A stretch of 64,000 nt of DNA from Taxillus chinensis (GCA_023512835.1 JAKCVP010000343.1:124001-188000); one strand, 5' to 3'; positions 11,467-22,228 are shown, counted from the stretch's first letter. Notes: generated from the sequence alone by a model not told the origin. Made by a program: numbers and translations.

Positions 11467-13095
11467 TCATCGTGTGTTACGACCAGTCGGCTGCGCCGCG
11501 TCTATAGCGTTCGAAGACCGCAGGAGCATCTCAAGTATGTCGCCCTCATTCATGTCATCACATAGATCAATTAGATCTACAAGGAGGAGTAGATTAACAC
11601 CAGGCTTGATGGACCCCATCACCTCGATGATGAGCTGCAAACGCTTTTCCAATCTTTCCTGCAAGTCGTGCTCAATGCTCATTGTAGCTAGGATGCGATC
11701 GTAGAACTCTCCAGCCAAATCCGAGTCACTCTTAACCATCTCGGACAGAGTGCCTTCCAGTACGCTCTCGATAGACATACCAGAGCTTGTGCATCCTGTT
11801 TGACAGCTGTATGAAGTTATGAGTATGTTTCGAGTATCCTTGAACTCTTCGATCATGATACTGATGGCTGCTGTGAGCCAGAAATAAGGTGTCATCCGTG
11901 CCTGATCACTTTCCATGCCGGACAGTAGCAACATCGTCGATCTTTCGCTCGACTCATACCAGTCTTTGTAAAACCTCTGCCTACACAAAGTCTGAGAAGT
12001 GAGCTTTTCAAGCTCCAGGTCTGCCCTCTTTACTTTCAATGGACTGCCGTGGATATTGGGGGTCTGAGAAACTCTTTGCCCATGGTCAGATAAGATTCAT
12101 TGGCTGCGAAACAGCTTGTCTTGCAGGTTCTTCAACCTAATATGGTTCATTCTCTCCTCGCCAGCCATGCGGCGCAGATAGCTTTCTTGGCGTAGCCTAG
12201 TATTGTCTGTCGTACCCTCAGCTACCGAGTCGGACTCTCCAGAATCTTACTACTGACCGGCTAGATCTTACCCCATTCTCTGAACTCGTTGCTGCATGGG
12301 CAAGTTGGCATCCTCATTTACTTCGCGAGAAGCGCTGCTGATGCGCTCCACAAGCTCTTTCAATTTATTGTCTTGGGAATCCACAACGGCCTTCCACAGT
12401 CGATCTCAGAGAACGTGAGTTCAGTGTATCCAGTCAGGAACAATAATGTGATACTTAAATGTCATAGATTTTCCGTAATATTTGATTGTAGAAGCTGCAA
12501 ATTCTACAATGCATATGCAGACATTGCTGATCTTAGCGCTCAATTCCAGGGTATGTTGCTCCTGAAAAACCCGCAGAGCTGCTGTATATTATCTCCAGCA
12601 TGTTTTATCTGGTTAGGGCATTGACGATTCTCTGTAGACACTAATGGACCAAGTTTTCCCTTCGTAGCTTGTTCACCCCAACCTAGTCCATATTATAGCC
12701 GAAGCCTTGTCGATTAGGGCAGGACCAACCGCAAAGAGAAAAGAAAGAGCACCAAGTGCCGCCGTCGCTCCTCCGGCAGTGTATACGTCTGCGCTGTTCT
12801 CCAGTAAGCTGAAAATACCGTCAAAGGCCCTTAAGAATGCAGCTGCAAATTGCGCGCCTTTGGCTAGATTCCGGCCAAAGAGTCTCATGCCACCCTGTCT
12901 TCTCTTTGTCACACCATACTTTTGTCTTGTGAGTCTCTCAACCAAGCCAATTGCAGTTTCAACGGATGTGGTCTCGCAATATGGTGGATGCTGTAGCTGT
13001 GGAATTGAAGCGGCCATCTTCAGCACTTCAGAGATCGTCCTCTGTTCAATGACTTGAGAACTATTGATCGTCTGAGTTAGCGCATCCACATTCAC
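11467..13095 (-). pseudogene. NLR-like (STAND) gene, probably decayed; exon limits approximate
   Basis: Several minus-strand blocks line up like the N-terminal part of a fungal NLR. Block 1, 13095..12673, is a helical domain with a Gly/Ala-rich hydrophobic segment (AGGATAALGALSFLFAV), as in Goodbye or DUF7708-type N-terminal domains. Block 2 (about 12560-12440) contains VEFAASTIKYYGK. Block 3 (about 12410-12300) contains LKELVERISSASREV. Block 4 (about 12200-12100) is a basic helix. Block 5, 12039..11467, has the layout of a NACHT core. Intron-like GT...AG pairs can link blocks 1 to 4, but the join to block 5 is unclear and no ATG opens block 1. In block 5 the expected Walker A glycine-lysine-Ser/Thr is missing (LLLSGMESDQARMT). 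The Walker B acidic pair is degraded (LLLLVDLIDLCDD). No repeat domain follows. It is either a pseudogene or an NTPase-dead short form. Confidence 0.4.
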
Positions 13096-13539
13096 TCTTG
13101 TCGCACTCGGCGATGAAAACCATATGGGACTGAGTTGTTATCGACGAAAAGGCAGCACTTTTACAAGGAAGGCTGACAAGACGCCATACTATGGAATTCC
13201 ACAACAGCTGCACATAAGGGCTGATCAATTTGAAGTCTCGTCTAGACTCGGAGATTGCACTTTCATTTCTCAATGGCAGCGCTGTGATATCCGCAGGTAG
13301 AATTATCGTTCCAAAAATTGAAGAAAATGGCCCTTACGAGTATCAAAAAAATCATTCCGCGCCTAGCCAAACGTTCTGGACGCACCAGCCTGACCCGGCT
13401 TTGTGCCCGAGGCATACTTCACATGGCCTCATGACTCTTGAACATGACCACTCTCCTCCAGCATTGGCCATACTTGAGACACTTGTGCACGGAAAATGGT
13501 TAGCAGGACTTTCATCTCCCAGAATTTTCTGATACAGAC

Positions 13540-14281
13540 AGCATCGGCTTTAGGCTATGGTTATGGTCCGCAAGCGGACGGGGCTACATGTTATCGTATC
13601 TACGCTGCCTACTAGCGCGAAAGCCGCTCCTGTTTGCCTGCTGCAACCCCTGAGTCTGACCCCGGATGCTCGAGTCTTGTATCATCGCCAACCTCAAATC
13701 AGGCTCCCCGCTTCTAAGTCAGGCAATGCAACAGGTAGGCGACAAATGATGCAGCCACCCGATGTCTTTCTCGAATCTCAAGAAGGCTGAGCAGGCAACG
13801 ACCGCAATCAGCTCGTTTCCGTGATGTTGCGCGTTCGGAATACTACAGCGGCATCCTCATGCTAACTACAGACCGCATTCCATCACTGGACGTCGCCGTC
13901 CTCTCTCGTATCCACCTCGCTGTATCCTTTCCAGACCTCAGAAAAGAGCAGAGCAAAGGTATTTGAAAGGAATTACTCGTCCAAGTTCAATTTCCTTGGA
14001 ACGACAACACTGCAAAGGAGATCAGAGAGCTCGTCGTCAGAAACTCGCGCAGAGACCCTCGTCTGAACGGTCGATAGATCCGAAATGTGATTTCCACCGC
14101 CATTACGTGGGCCAATCAGCGAGAGAAGGATCTACAAGATGGCAAGCTCAAGAACGGCAATGGAGATCTGACCTTGACAGACAGGAGGAGGTCTTATGAG
14201 CTTGTGAGGGACTTTCAGGATGAACAAAAAGCTGAGATCATCGAGGCTAGGACACATCGGAACGCAAAGGTCAAAGCCTGA
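13540..14281 (+). pseudogene. AAA-ATPase relic with stops and a frameshift
   Basis: The translation follows the C-terminal half of the large fungal AAA-ATPase family. A Walker B remnant ends in PPDVFLE (the family has DEADVFLE). It is followed by DRNQLVSVMLRV, then EYYSGILMLTTDR, then IHLAVSFPDL, and then the NGR-IRN motif with TAITWANQ. Damage is explicit: TGA at 13788-13790; a frameshift near 13836, between the LRV and EYY blocks, that one missing base in a Leu codon would explain; TGA at 13964-13966, close to the place where relatives usually have Trp; and TAG at 14075-14077, where the NGRQIRN motif has Gln. The upstream Walker A region (from about 13540) is no longer recognisable. The CAG-to-TAG change is a C-to-T transition in a CpA context, compatible with but not proof of repeat-induced point mutation. 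Confidence 0.75.
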
Positions 14282-14615
14282 GGGCCCCAGCGACTGGCGG
14301 ATCGCATCAATGTTTGGTTTGGACCACGTTCTCGTGTGGAGTTCGATTCGCTCGTGGTCATCGTAGTTCCCGCTCCATGAAGCCATCAGGCTCCCAATAT
14401 GATGAAGAGTATCGTGACCAGAGAAATGTCTGTTGGTCATTATGTGAAAGCGTGAGTTGTGTGGCCATCATTTCGAGCCAATGCAATGTCGAAAAGTCAA
14501 GGCATACGTCGTAAACGCCTTTTTCATACGTCGCCATCAAACGTTATAGGGACCAAGTGCACTTCGAGCGAATTCTGGAGGTGCGACATCCGGAAGAGGT
14601 GGCTGTTCAGTCGGT
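14282..14615. other. Intergenic, nothing recognised
   Basis: It lies between the AAA-ATPase relic and the 3' end of the ALKBH6 gene. No family resemblance is seen on either strand. Confidence 0.45.
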
Positions 14616-15365
14616 TTACTTCTTTCCAAACAGTCGATTGCCTAGCTTCGACACCTTGACCACGTCACGACAAGTCAAGGAGATACGAAGACTTCTCTCC
14701 TTGCGTCCATTAGAAAACGAAGCAGAATCAGCCAAGTGCTCCCAATTGCTCACTGTAGCCTTATTGAGCTCTGTATCTTCCGTGATCTCCTCAATACTGT
14801 GCAGATATTGACTATACGCGTCACCCCTCGTCACCAGCAGGCTACGCCCTTCTTGCAGAATGCGGAAGGTCGGCGTATCTGCTCGCTCGTCGTTCCCATT
14901 CTTTTGAAAAATATTGAGCACTGTGTGACCTCCTAAACTTACCGTTGCGGTAATGGGCGCGTAGGCATCGCCGTCCTCGTGGGGCATGATCCCCTGACCT
15001 GCCTCATACTCGTTCACAAGAATATGATTAACTCTGCCGTGAGGTGAGTCCTTAAACACTCCTAGCTGCTCGAATCGTGGTTCAAGTATGTCTGAGAGAA
15101 ATTCCGGGATTGGCTTGTCAGTGAGGAGGACATTCTTTGCCGTCAGCTGGGCTGGGTAGACTTGGAGTCTCCTGCGAGTCAATTGCACCCATTTGCCTGC
15201 TTTTACCTGAGAGGAAGTCAGCTAAGAGACTTGAAAGACCGGCTATTGTGGGCGCACTCTGCTGATGAGCTCTTGTTCTTCTTCTGCTGTAATGAAGTCA
15301 TTCACGTAGTAGAATGAGGGCGGCAGGCGTGACACCTTGTACTCTGCAAGCTTGGTATGTTCCAT
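14616..15365 (-). CDS. ALKBH6: AlkB-family 2-oxoglutarate/Fe(II) dioxygenase, ALKBH6 type
   Basis: Two exons, 15365..15258 and 15206..14616, are joined across a 51-nt intron; the product is 232 aa, close to ALKBH6 of other eukaryotes. The first exon gives the typical LPPSFYYVNDFITAEEEQELI start and the second continues with KWVQLTRRRLQ. The iron ligands are visible as H112 and D114 (MPHEDGDAY) and H172 in the distal YLHSIEE segment. The 2-oxoglutarate-binding Arg lies in the C-terminal RISLTCRDV strand. AlkB enzymes oxidatively demethylate nucleic acids or proteins; the substrate of the ALKBH6 branch is poorly defined, so none is named. Its start lies 219 bp from the NSE3 start on the other strand, so the two probably share a promoter region. 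Confidence 0.9.
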
Positions 15366-15584
15366 TACGCCAAAGTACCTGCGGTCACGAGGATCTTGTC
15401 ATGCACATGCATGGCAGTCAAGCTTGCGAACATCTTCATGTTCGGGTGGTTAATGACATCGAGGGAGTAAAGTCGCCCGGCCAATCCTCGGCATAGAAGT
15501 CGACGCGTGCCGACGCGTCTCCCCCACATAGAACATTGCACCACTCTTCACGATTTCTTGAGTATCAAACACAATATCCGCACA
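15366..15584. promoter_or_regulatory. Bidirectional promoter region ALKBH6 / NSE3
   Basis: 219 bp separate two divergent start codons. The whole control region of both genes must lie here or overlap their leaders. I cannot point to a defined factor-binding site. Confidence 0.5.
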
Positions 15585-16645
15585 ATGGCGCCGCAGAACG
15601 GATCTCGCAAGCGTCGCGCAGTAAGTCACCTCCAACCCCCATCTCACCCTCTCTAACAATCTAACAATCCCAGCCCGCAGACGAACCAGACTCCACCCCC
15701 CGCCCAACCGCATCCCGCCAACGAAGCACCGCCTCCGCCGAAAGCACGCCAGACGAAAGCGACAACGACATCGACCTCGATCTCGACAATGAAAACGACA
15801 CGAGCGCAATGACTTCCCTCACACTTTCCACGCATCAGTCGCTCGTGAAGAATCTCGTCCGTCTAGCCCTCTCGTCAGAGTACGCGCGCACACCCCTCCG
15901 TAGAGCAGACATCACCACCAAAATCTTACAACCAGCCGCAGCACCACCCCGCGTATTCCGCAGCGTCTTTGACGAAGCCCAGCTCGCGCTCCGCCATACC
16001 TTTGGTATGGAACTAGTCGAGCAGCCAGCGCGTGAAAAAGTGACAATTGCGCAGCGGCGGCGCGCGGGTCCAGCGACGCAGAGCTCGCAGGCGACGTCGA
16101 GCAAGAGTTGGATTTTGGTCTCGATTTTGCCCGAGAGGTTGAAGGGGGTTGCGACGGAGGTGCTGCCTAGTCGGGCGCCCACGCGGGAAACAGAGGCCGA
16201 GTATGCGGCGCTGTGCACGGTGCTTGTTAGTTTGATTACGTTGAGCGGTGGTGTGCTGAGTCAGAGTAAGCTGGAGCGGAGTTTGCATAGGATGAATGCG
16301 GAGCGGACGACGCCGGTCGATAAGACGGAGAAGCTGTTGCTGAGGATGATAAAGGAAGGATATATCACGAGGACGAAAGAGAACAATCAGGGAGAAGAAC
16401 TCATCGACTATCGGGTTGGGCCGAGAGGCAAGCTGGAGATTGGAGAAAGGGGCGTCGCAGGGCTCGTAAAACAGGTTTACGGTGGCGAGAATCAGGATGC
16501 ATTAGAAGAGAAACTGGAGAGGAGTTTGCGAGTTAGCAACATTCGCGAGGGCACGGCGCAGGGAGTGCAAGAGATCGGTCAAGCTACACAAGAGGCACCG
16601 AGACCGAGAGGTAGGCCCAGGAGGCATGGTAGCGATGACGACTGA
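15585..16645 (+). CDS. NSE3: MAGE-domain subunit Nse3 of the Smc5-Smc6 complex
   Basis: Two exons, 15585..15620 and 15674..16645, with a 53-nt intron give 335 aa. The first exon encodes only 12 residues, a basic start. The second opens with an acidic low-complexity linker (about 13-55). It then gives a MAGE homology domain (about 60-290) with two winged-helix parts, including VRLALSSEYARTPLRRADI and the second-half LITLSGGVLSQSKLERSLHRM. It ends in a basic RPRGRPRRHG segment. Fungi normally have a single MAGE protein, Nse3, which binds Nse1 and Nse4 in the nuclear Smc5-Smc6 complex acting in recombination repair. Length and domain placement fit. The tail has an AT-hook-like GRPR core, a possible DNA contact (inference). 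Confidence 0.85.
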
Positions 16646-16766
16646 CGAGGACACTTGGCCAGAAACATGGCGGAGATGCGTCCACGTGCACGAATAGATA
16701 CGAAAGAAACAAGATACCCAGGCTTGAAACAGATATGACATTTATTTGATACTGTCTTATCTCACT

Positions 16767-17971
16767 TCAAAATGTCCACTTTACCGACAGTGGGATTCCG
16801 AGCTCTACTAGATACTTGCTGTACCCAAATCTATCCCAGAGATCTCTTGACGCCTGGTCAGGTACCGATACTAGACCAAGCATACCTGCTGTATTGGCGC
16901 CGTACATTCTGTCTGTCCTGCGTCTGGGAACGATGACAATCCAGTCCTTTGTGATGGCAACATTGTAGTCGAGTCGGCCATATTCAGCATCGTGGTTTAT
17001 TCGGTACGTCTCGAGTAGATGATTGTACGCCCTATGAACATGCACAGCGCTAGCTCCGGGCGGTAACCGCAGAGCGTAATGGGCGAATGGGATGCGAGGT
17101 AATGCGTCGGCCACATCTGTCGTCGACGGAGCATTGGAGGGCCAAAGCTCGTACCCGGGATGTGGGATAGCTTGCATATGCTTATGACCCTGAGAAGATC
17201 CCGAGTTGGGTCCACAATTGTAGGTGAGTATAAAGGACGGGAAGTGGTGGAGAATCGTCCAGCCGGAATTGATGTCTGTTGCATCCAGGTCATCTGTCTG
17301 TAGAGCGAATCTCGTGGTCGGAATGACAAGCATGGGCCGGTATATTGCATACTTATTCAGCATGAGACGGTGATGTGTGCTAATGTTTACGATGACCTCC
17401 TTTGGATTTGGATCGATGAAAGGGCCCTTACTTGTCTGTAGGCGAGCAGGGTCATCCAAGGCCAAAATGGGTTTGGCTCCCTGGTTCGGCACGATCCGGA
17501 ACTCGAACTTTGCCAGAGAAGTCAGTATGTTATTCTTTGCGCACGATGATATTCTTGAGTAGTGCTCTGCAGAAGATGCAAAGAACCAGCAGGTAGTAGA
17601 ATATGTCCATCATGGAGGGATACAAAAGGTCTGATGCATAACCCTCTTGGGTCTAGGAAACTTACAAAGAACCCGTGATCATCGTAGAACTCCGGATGGC
17701 TTTCGTTCCAGAACAGGTAGCCCTGCTTCACCAAACGATCGAATCTAGCTAGGCATTTCTGATCCAGCATGCCTGGCAGCTTGATCTTCTCATTGATACC
17801 GTTGACGGGCGTCCTTGATAACAGAGGATTCTTCGACGGATGTGTAAATAGATAGGCCAGTCCCAGGATAATGGCAGAGAAAAAGGTTATCCATCTAAGC
17901 ATCGGCCCCTTTGGAAGTCGTGATGCCTCCTCAAGTGATAGAATAGATGGTCTCCTCCGGATGTCCGCCAT
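16767..17971 (-). CDS. Ap4A phosphorylase (ATP adenylyltransferase)-like, with N-terminal membrane segment
   Basis: Two exons, 17971..17666 and 17507..16767, are joined over a 158-nt intron; the product is 348 aa. The junction gives HGFF|FEFRIVPNQG, matching the conserved core of the APA1/APA2 family. The HIT-superfamily triad HxHxQ is intact as HKHMQ (residues 210-214), preceded by YNCGPNSGSSQG. C-terminal parts (YNVAITKDWIVIVPR) also fit. Family members split diadenosine tetraphosphate with phosphate into ATP and ADP and are soluble. Here the first 65 residues contain a basic start and one clear hydrophobic helix (about 25-42: WITFFSAIILGLAYLF), so the product is predicted to be membrane-anchored. 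An internal Met just before the catalytic region could give a soluble form. The start at 17971 is the first ATG in frame. Confidence 0.75.
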
Positions 17972-19012
17972 GATGATTGTTCTGTTCCAGCGAGCAGTGA
18001 GGTCAGTCACACATGTCTGCTCCCGAGCAGGTGGAATATCTTGGGCGTTGCAATCGACGTCGTGACTCGTGAGGTGTACTTAGGCTATCGGCTTCCAGAA
18101 TTGGTCGATATCAGCAGCTAGACATATCGTTACCAGTTGTCCAGACAGCCACGAGGATCGGAGTTGTTCCACAAGTTGAGACGAGTGCAAGCTACTTCGA
18201 GATACAATAGGTAGACAGTCAGAAGTGCCCAGGACAGTTTGCGTGAGGTCGAAACTCTTGGGTACCGTCTTAGCCGCCAAGTCAAATTGTATCCAATGGC
18301 CCCAGCTTACGCCGGCTAGTGCGTGCCGAGGTCGATGCATCTAGACCATTGTGCAATTCGAGACGAATACAAGCAAAACCAGACGGCGGACTTTAATTTC
18401 TGACACTGCGGAACCGTAATTCTCGTCTTCTTGCATTGATGCTGACCGGTATTCATGCTCGAAGCCCTACTTCACCCGCTGACGCCTTCAACGCTTTGAT
18501 GCACGCCGTAGTTCATTGGATGGCCAGCCTTTAGTGGAAGAGGGCATTCTGAGGATATTCTTGACCCCAACGGATACTGAAGGAGAAATCAAAAGTCTTC
18601 CAGAGATTGATAGCGTCCAATCCCCATTGGCGATGGTTGACAGGCCTATGCAAGGATGTCCTCATGGTCACGATTGCTGTGTCAGCTGATGTCGTAAGTA
18701 TTACGGCCGCCTTGCCACAATTTCGTAGGACTTCTGTTGAGACCTATGGAGGTTGATGCAAGTTCCAAGAAGGAAATCATGCAAGAAACTGATAAGAAGG
18801 GCGATGAAGTTCAAGTTGCACGAGATATCTCTACAAGGCTTACGCGGCCGGATCAACGGTCGGCCCGCTGTGACGAGCATCACCCTTGCACCCTGATACA
18901 GACTTGCGCGTGACGATCTAGTTCTTCCATTCATCGTCATTTCTGTCCCTGTTAAATTCGCTTCAGTCAGAAGGTGCAAGGCATACCACCAACGCTTCAG
19001 TGCGGGTTCGCC
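17972..19012. other. Divergent intergenic region, about 1 kb
   Basis: It separates the Ap4A phosphorylase-like gene (minus) from EFM7 (plus). No gene, RNA or repeat is recognised; it presumably holds both promoters. Confidence 0.45.
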
Positions 19013-19912
19013 ATGCTGACGGATCGCCTTCGTATCATCACTCCTGAAGATCAGGAGCCAGAGATTGAGGACATATACGCCTCCTCGCTTGGCCTCATTT
19101 TCACAGACGATCTCAGGAACGAGCATGGCGATCCCGGCGATATCGTAGTCTTCAGTTCATCAAAGTATGGCGAGCTGAGCCTCACGCTTGCGGATCCGTC
19201 AGGCGAAGACGAACGGAGGCTCTTTGCACATTACCTTTGGAACGCCGGTGTTTTCACGGCCGTCAAGATAGAAGAGGGCACTGGCGTATGGAACGTCAAG
19301 GGCCAGAATGTCCTTGAACTCGGGGCAGGTGAGCAAATGTAACAAGGAGGCTTCTCGGTAAGTGCTGACAAGCGGCCAGGCCTTGGCCTTGCGAGCATTC
19401 TGAGCTGCCTCGAAGATGCGTGCAGTGTGGTCGTAACCGACTATCCTGCCAAGGGAGTTCTGGAGAACATCTCCAAGAATGTAACTCGAAACATACCCAA
19501 GGACGCAGAGAATCGAATCTCGGTACAAGGCCATCAATGGGAAATGTTCACCTCCAACGAAGCTCTGCCTAAAGCGTCATTTACTCGGATCTTCGCGGCA
19601 GATTGCCTCTGGATGCCGTGGGAGCACGAAAGCCTTGCCAAGTCCATGTCATACTACCTGTCTGACCATGAAGATGCAAGAGTCTTTGTCGTTGCTGGCT
19701 TTCACACTGGTCGGGCTAAAATGGCACCATTTTTCGATACAATCCAGCAAGAAGGCCTGGAGGTTGAGGAGATATGGGAGGAGGATGTTGACGGTCAACG
19801 GAGAGAATGGGCACGAGAGAGGGACGGCGGAAGAGAAGATGTAACAGGCCGCAAGAGATGGCTCGTTGTCGCCATTTTGAAACGCGCATCGCATGGACAG
19901 GCTCCCGCGTGA
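19013..19912 (+). CDS. EFM7: eEF1A N-terminal/lysine methyltransferase, EFM7 (NNT1) type
   Basis: Two exons, 19013..19328 and 19380..19912, with a 51-nt intron (GTGAGC...CCAG) give 282 aa. This is a seven-beta-strand methyltransferase: LFAHYLWNAGVFTA (71-84), the SAM-binding motif LELGAGLGLAS (101-111), the family marker VVVTDYP (122-128), a later AADCLWMPWEH segment and a C-terminal substrate-recognition strand. In yeast, Efm7 trimethylates the N-terminal glycine of translation factor eEF1A and dimethylates the adjacent Lys3, in the cytosol. The intron splits the SAM motif, and splicing restores it exactly. The start is the ATG at 19013; nothing conserved lies upstream. It ends 46 bp from the stop of EFM4 on the opposite strand. 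Confidence 0.85.
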
Positions 19913-19958
19913 GCACGGTGGGCTGCAGCGTAGAGCTGAGCCGTCTCGGACGCGCTTG

Positions 19959-20777
19959 CTATGATGCTCCAGTAGCTTTGAAGCACACTGTACATACTGA
20001 TTGTCCTTTTTGACCCCCGAATGAGAAGCTCGGATACTGCGCCCTACTGTGGAAGGCGAAGGCGTCACCCTCAAACCACTTCCTGACCTCTTCTTCCGTC
20101 CAATTACAGCTAGTGATGACAAAGTAGCCCCCTGCTTTTACTAGGCGGCGAAGTACTTGAGGGTAGACCTCGCAACCTCTCAGACCATGCCGCTCGATGA
20201 TCTCATTGCTGAGGCTGATGGCATCAAAAGTTCCCTTGTCGAGGACTATGTCGAAACCAGCTTTTAGCCACGGCCCCGGCTCGCTTAACAGCATGTCCCA
20301 TTGTTCAAATGAGGTACTTTCGGCTTCCCCGGCTCCTTCGGCCTTGGACTGGCGAATCCTTCGGGCAAGCTGGACGCTCTTGTCGCTGTAGTCGACCCCA
20401 ACTAGTTGGCCTTTCCAGTCATCTGCAGCTAAGCTGAAGAGCATGTGTCCATTTCCGGTGCCGATATCCAAGATGCGCAGGTCTTCAGATTCATTCAAAG
20501 ACGAACCTTCACCAGCTAGTGATGGAGGGGCCTCGAGCTCTTCCAGCAGAGCGATCATTTTCTCTTCGGCACCAGTATCGTCGAACCAGACAGTTCCCTC
20601 GTCATCAGGGTCGGCTTCGTTGTTTGATATTTCCCTCGCGTAACACTGTTCCCAGCTGAAACAAGACGTCAGCCAGGTACAGAAACAAAAGATTCCTGCA
20701 CAATCATGTCTTACGCACTATTCCTTGGTTCCCAGCTCACTCGGCGCAAGATATGTCGGGTGCTCTGTAGTCGCCAT
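19959..20777 (-). CDS. EFM4: eEF1A lysine methyltransferase, EFM4 (METTL10) type
   Basis: Two exons, 20777..20719 and 20655..19959, with a 63-nt intron give 251 aa. The junction produces LGTKEY|WEQCYAREI, the hallmark N-terminus of the EFM4/METTL10 (EEF1AKMT2) family. This is followed by EGTVWFDD (40-46), the SAM-binding ILDIGTGNG (81-89), VGVDYSDKSV, DIVLDKGTFDAISL and the catalytic-region ITSCNWTEEE. Yeast Efm4 methylates Lys316 of eEF1A. A second eEF1A methyltransferase type (EFM7) lies directly tail to tail with it. The start at 20777 is the only ATG before the conserved LGTKEY motif. Confidence 0.93.
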
Positions 20778-21094
20778 GGTGCCTTTTATGCGCCTCAAGT
20801 ATGCTTTACAGGGTCGCTATGGCTCTCTATCTTTCGAGTGAGAAAAAGACAATTTGAAAATCAAGGGTCGTTAAGAAGCATGCCTCGTGCAAATGGCACC
20901 CTGATTCGAGAAGAACTTTGAGGTGAAAGCGTCTCAAAATGTCAGCCGGTCATACCGACCGCTACAAGCGTCATTGGCGTGATTAGGCAGCGCTTCCATC
21001 CCAAGTCTTTTGCAACCAAGTCTCCCGACTTCACTCCTGCCCACGCCTAAGTGCATCCATCATCACCACTCGCCATTGAAGTTAGTCTGGCACA
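20778..21094. promoter_or_regulatory. Divergent promoter region EFM4 / DFG10
   Basis: 317 bp separate the start codons of EFM4 (minus) and the polyprenol reductase gene (plus). No specific element is identified. Confidence 0.45.
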
Positions 21095-22208
21095 ATGGAC
21101 TTAGCTACGCTCCTGGCCACATTCTTTCTTCTCTCCTCGGTCTTTGTAAGTCTGCAGCATGTGCGGAGACAATCTACCCACATCTTCGTCTTCAACCTAA
21201 AACACACCCATTAGCACATGGCAAGTTAACACTCTACAGATTCTCCTCCTGAACTTCATCGAGCCTCTCAAGACTCGCTTCCTCTCCTATGGATCCAGGA
21301 CCGCCTCTCCCTCAACACAAGCACCCCAAATCTCCTACCGCAAACCATGGACAATCAACCCTCCTCTTCCTCAGGCCGTCCTCACTCTCTTAGATCGCCT
21401 GGCGGCAATCACAGTCCCCCACGCCTGGTTCACGCACTTTTACATCGTCTCAACCTTCTTCTCAATCCTCTGGGCCCATCAGCTCCTAACCTGCGGGCCC
21501 CTCCTTCGCCTCCTGAGCTGGGATACTGCCGCCGAGGGACAAGCGCAAACACAAACGCGCAAAGGCACAATAACCCACGCCCAACTAATCATCCTGCACC
21601 TCCTAATGACAGCCCAATCAATCCGCCGTCTCTACGAGTCCCTCTTCTTCACCCCAGCACGCCTGAAACCAGCGCACATCCTCGAGAAAGAAGCCCAAGA
21701 GCATCGCCGCGCAAAACGCGGGCCCTCGCAAATGTGGCTCGGGCACTATGCGCTCGGCCTCCTCTTTTACACGCTCATCCATCCCACGCTGTATGCCGCG
21801 GGCGCACGCACACTCCTGCCCTCCTCGCCGCTGCGAGCCTCGGATTTTCGGCTCGGCGCAGTGAGTCTGCGCACGTTCTTCGCCGTGCAGCTGTTCGTCT
21901 TGGCTTCGGGGTTGCAGCATGATGTGCATCATTATCTGGGGACGCTGCAAAAGTATCGGCAGCCTGCGCATGGGATGTTTCGGATTGTGGTGTGTCCGCA
22001 TTACTTGTGTGAGGGGCTGATTTATCTTTGTATGGCCTTTTTGGGGGCGCCGAGGGGGAGTGTGATTAACTGGACTATTGCGTCTGCTGTGATCTTTGTT
22101 GTTACGAATCTGGGTGTCACTGCTATTGGGACGAGGGAGTGGTGGGGGGCCCGGTTTGGGGCGCAGAGTATTGAGGGGAAGAGGGCTATGATACCTGGTC
22201 TCTTATAG
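21095..22208 (+). CDS. DFG10: Polyprenol reductase, DFG10/SRD5A3 type
   Basis: Two exons, 21095..21145 (17 codons, hydrophobic) and 21240..22208, with a 94-nt intron give 339 aa. It is a multi-pass ER membrane protein of the steroid 5-alpha-reductase superfamily. Conserved blocks are VPHAWFTHFYIVS after the first membrane segments, QSIRRLYES in the middle, LQHDVHHYLGTL near residue 240 and CPHYLCEGLIY near 269; the last two hold the His and Glu residues typical of the active site. The family is needed for making dolichol from polyprenol for N-glycosylation; recent work places the SRD5A3 step at polyprenal. The extra hydrophilic loop with a QAQTQTRKG stretch is a lineage feature. Codon usage is GC-rich like its neighbours. 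Confidence 0.92.
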
Positions 22209-22228
22209 TCTAGTTCGCAGAGATGCAG

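Noticed and set aside
13230..13532. Plus-strand frame just upstream of the AAA relic as its N-terminus
   Set aside because: I could not match it to the region preceding the Walker A motif of that family.
10000..14600. A functional NLR plus AAA-ATPase defence pair
   Set aside because: The AAA gene is clearly broken and the NLR-like gene lacks its P-loop, so an active two-gene system is not supported.
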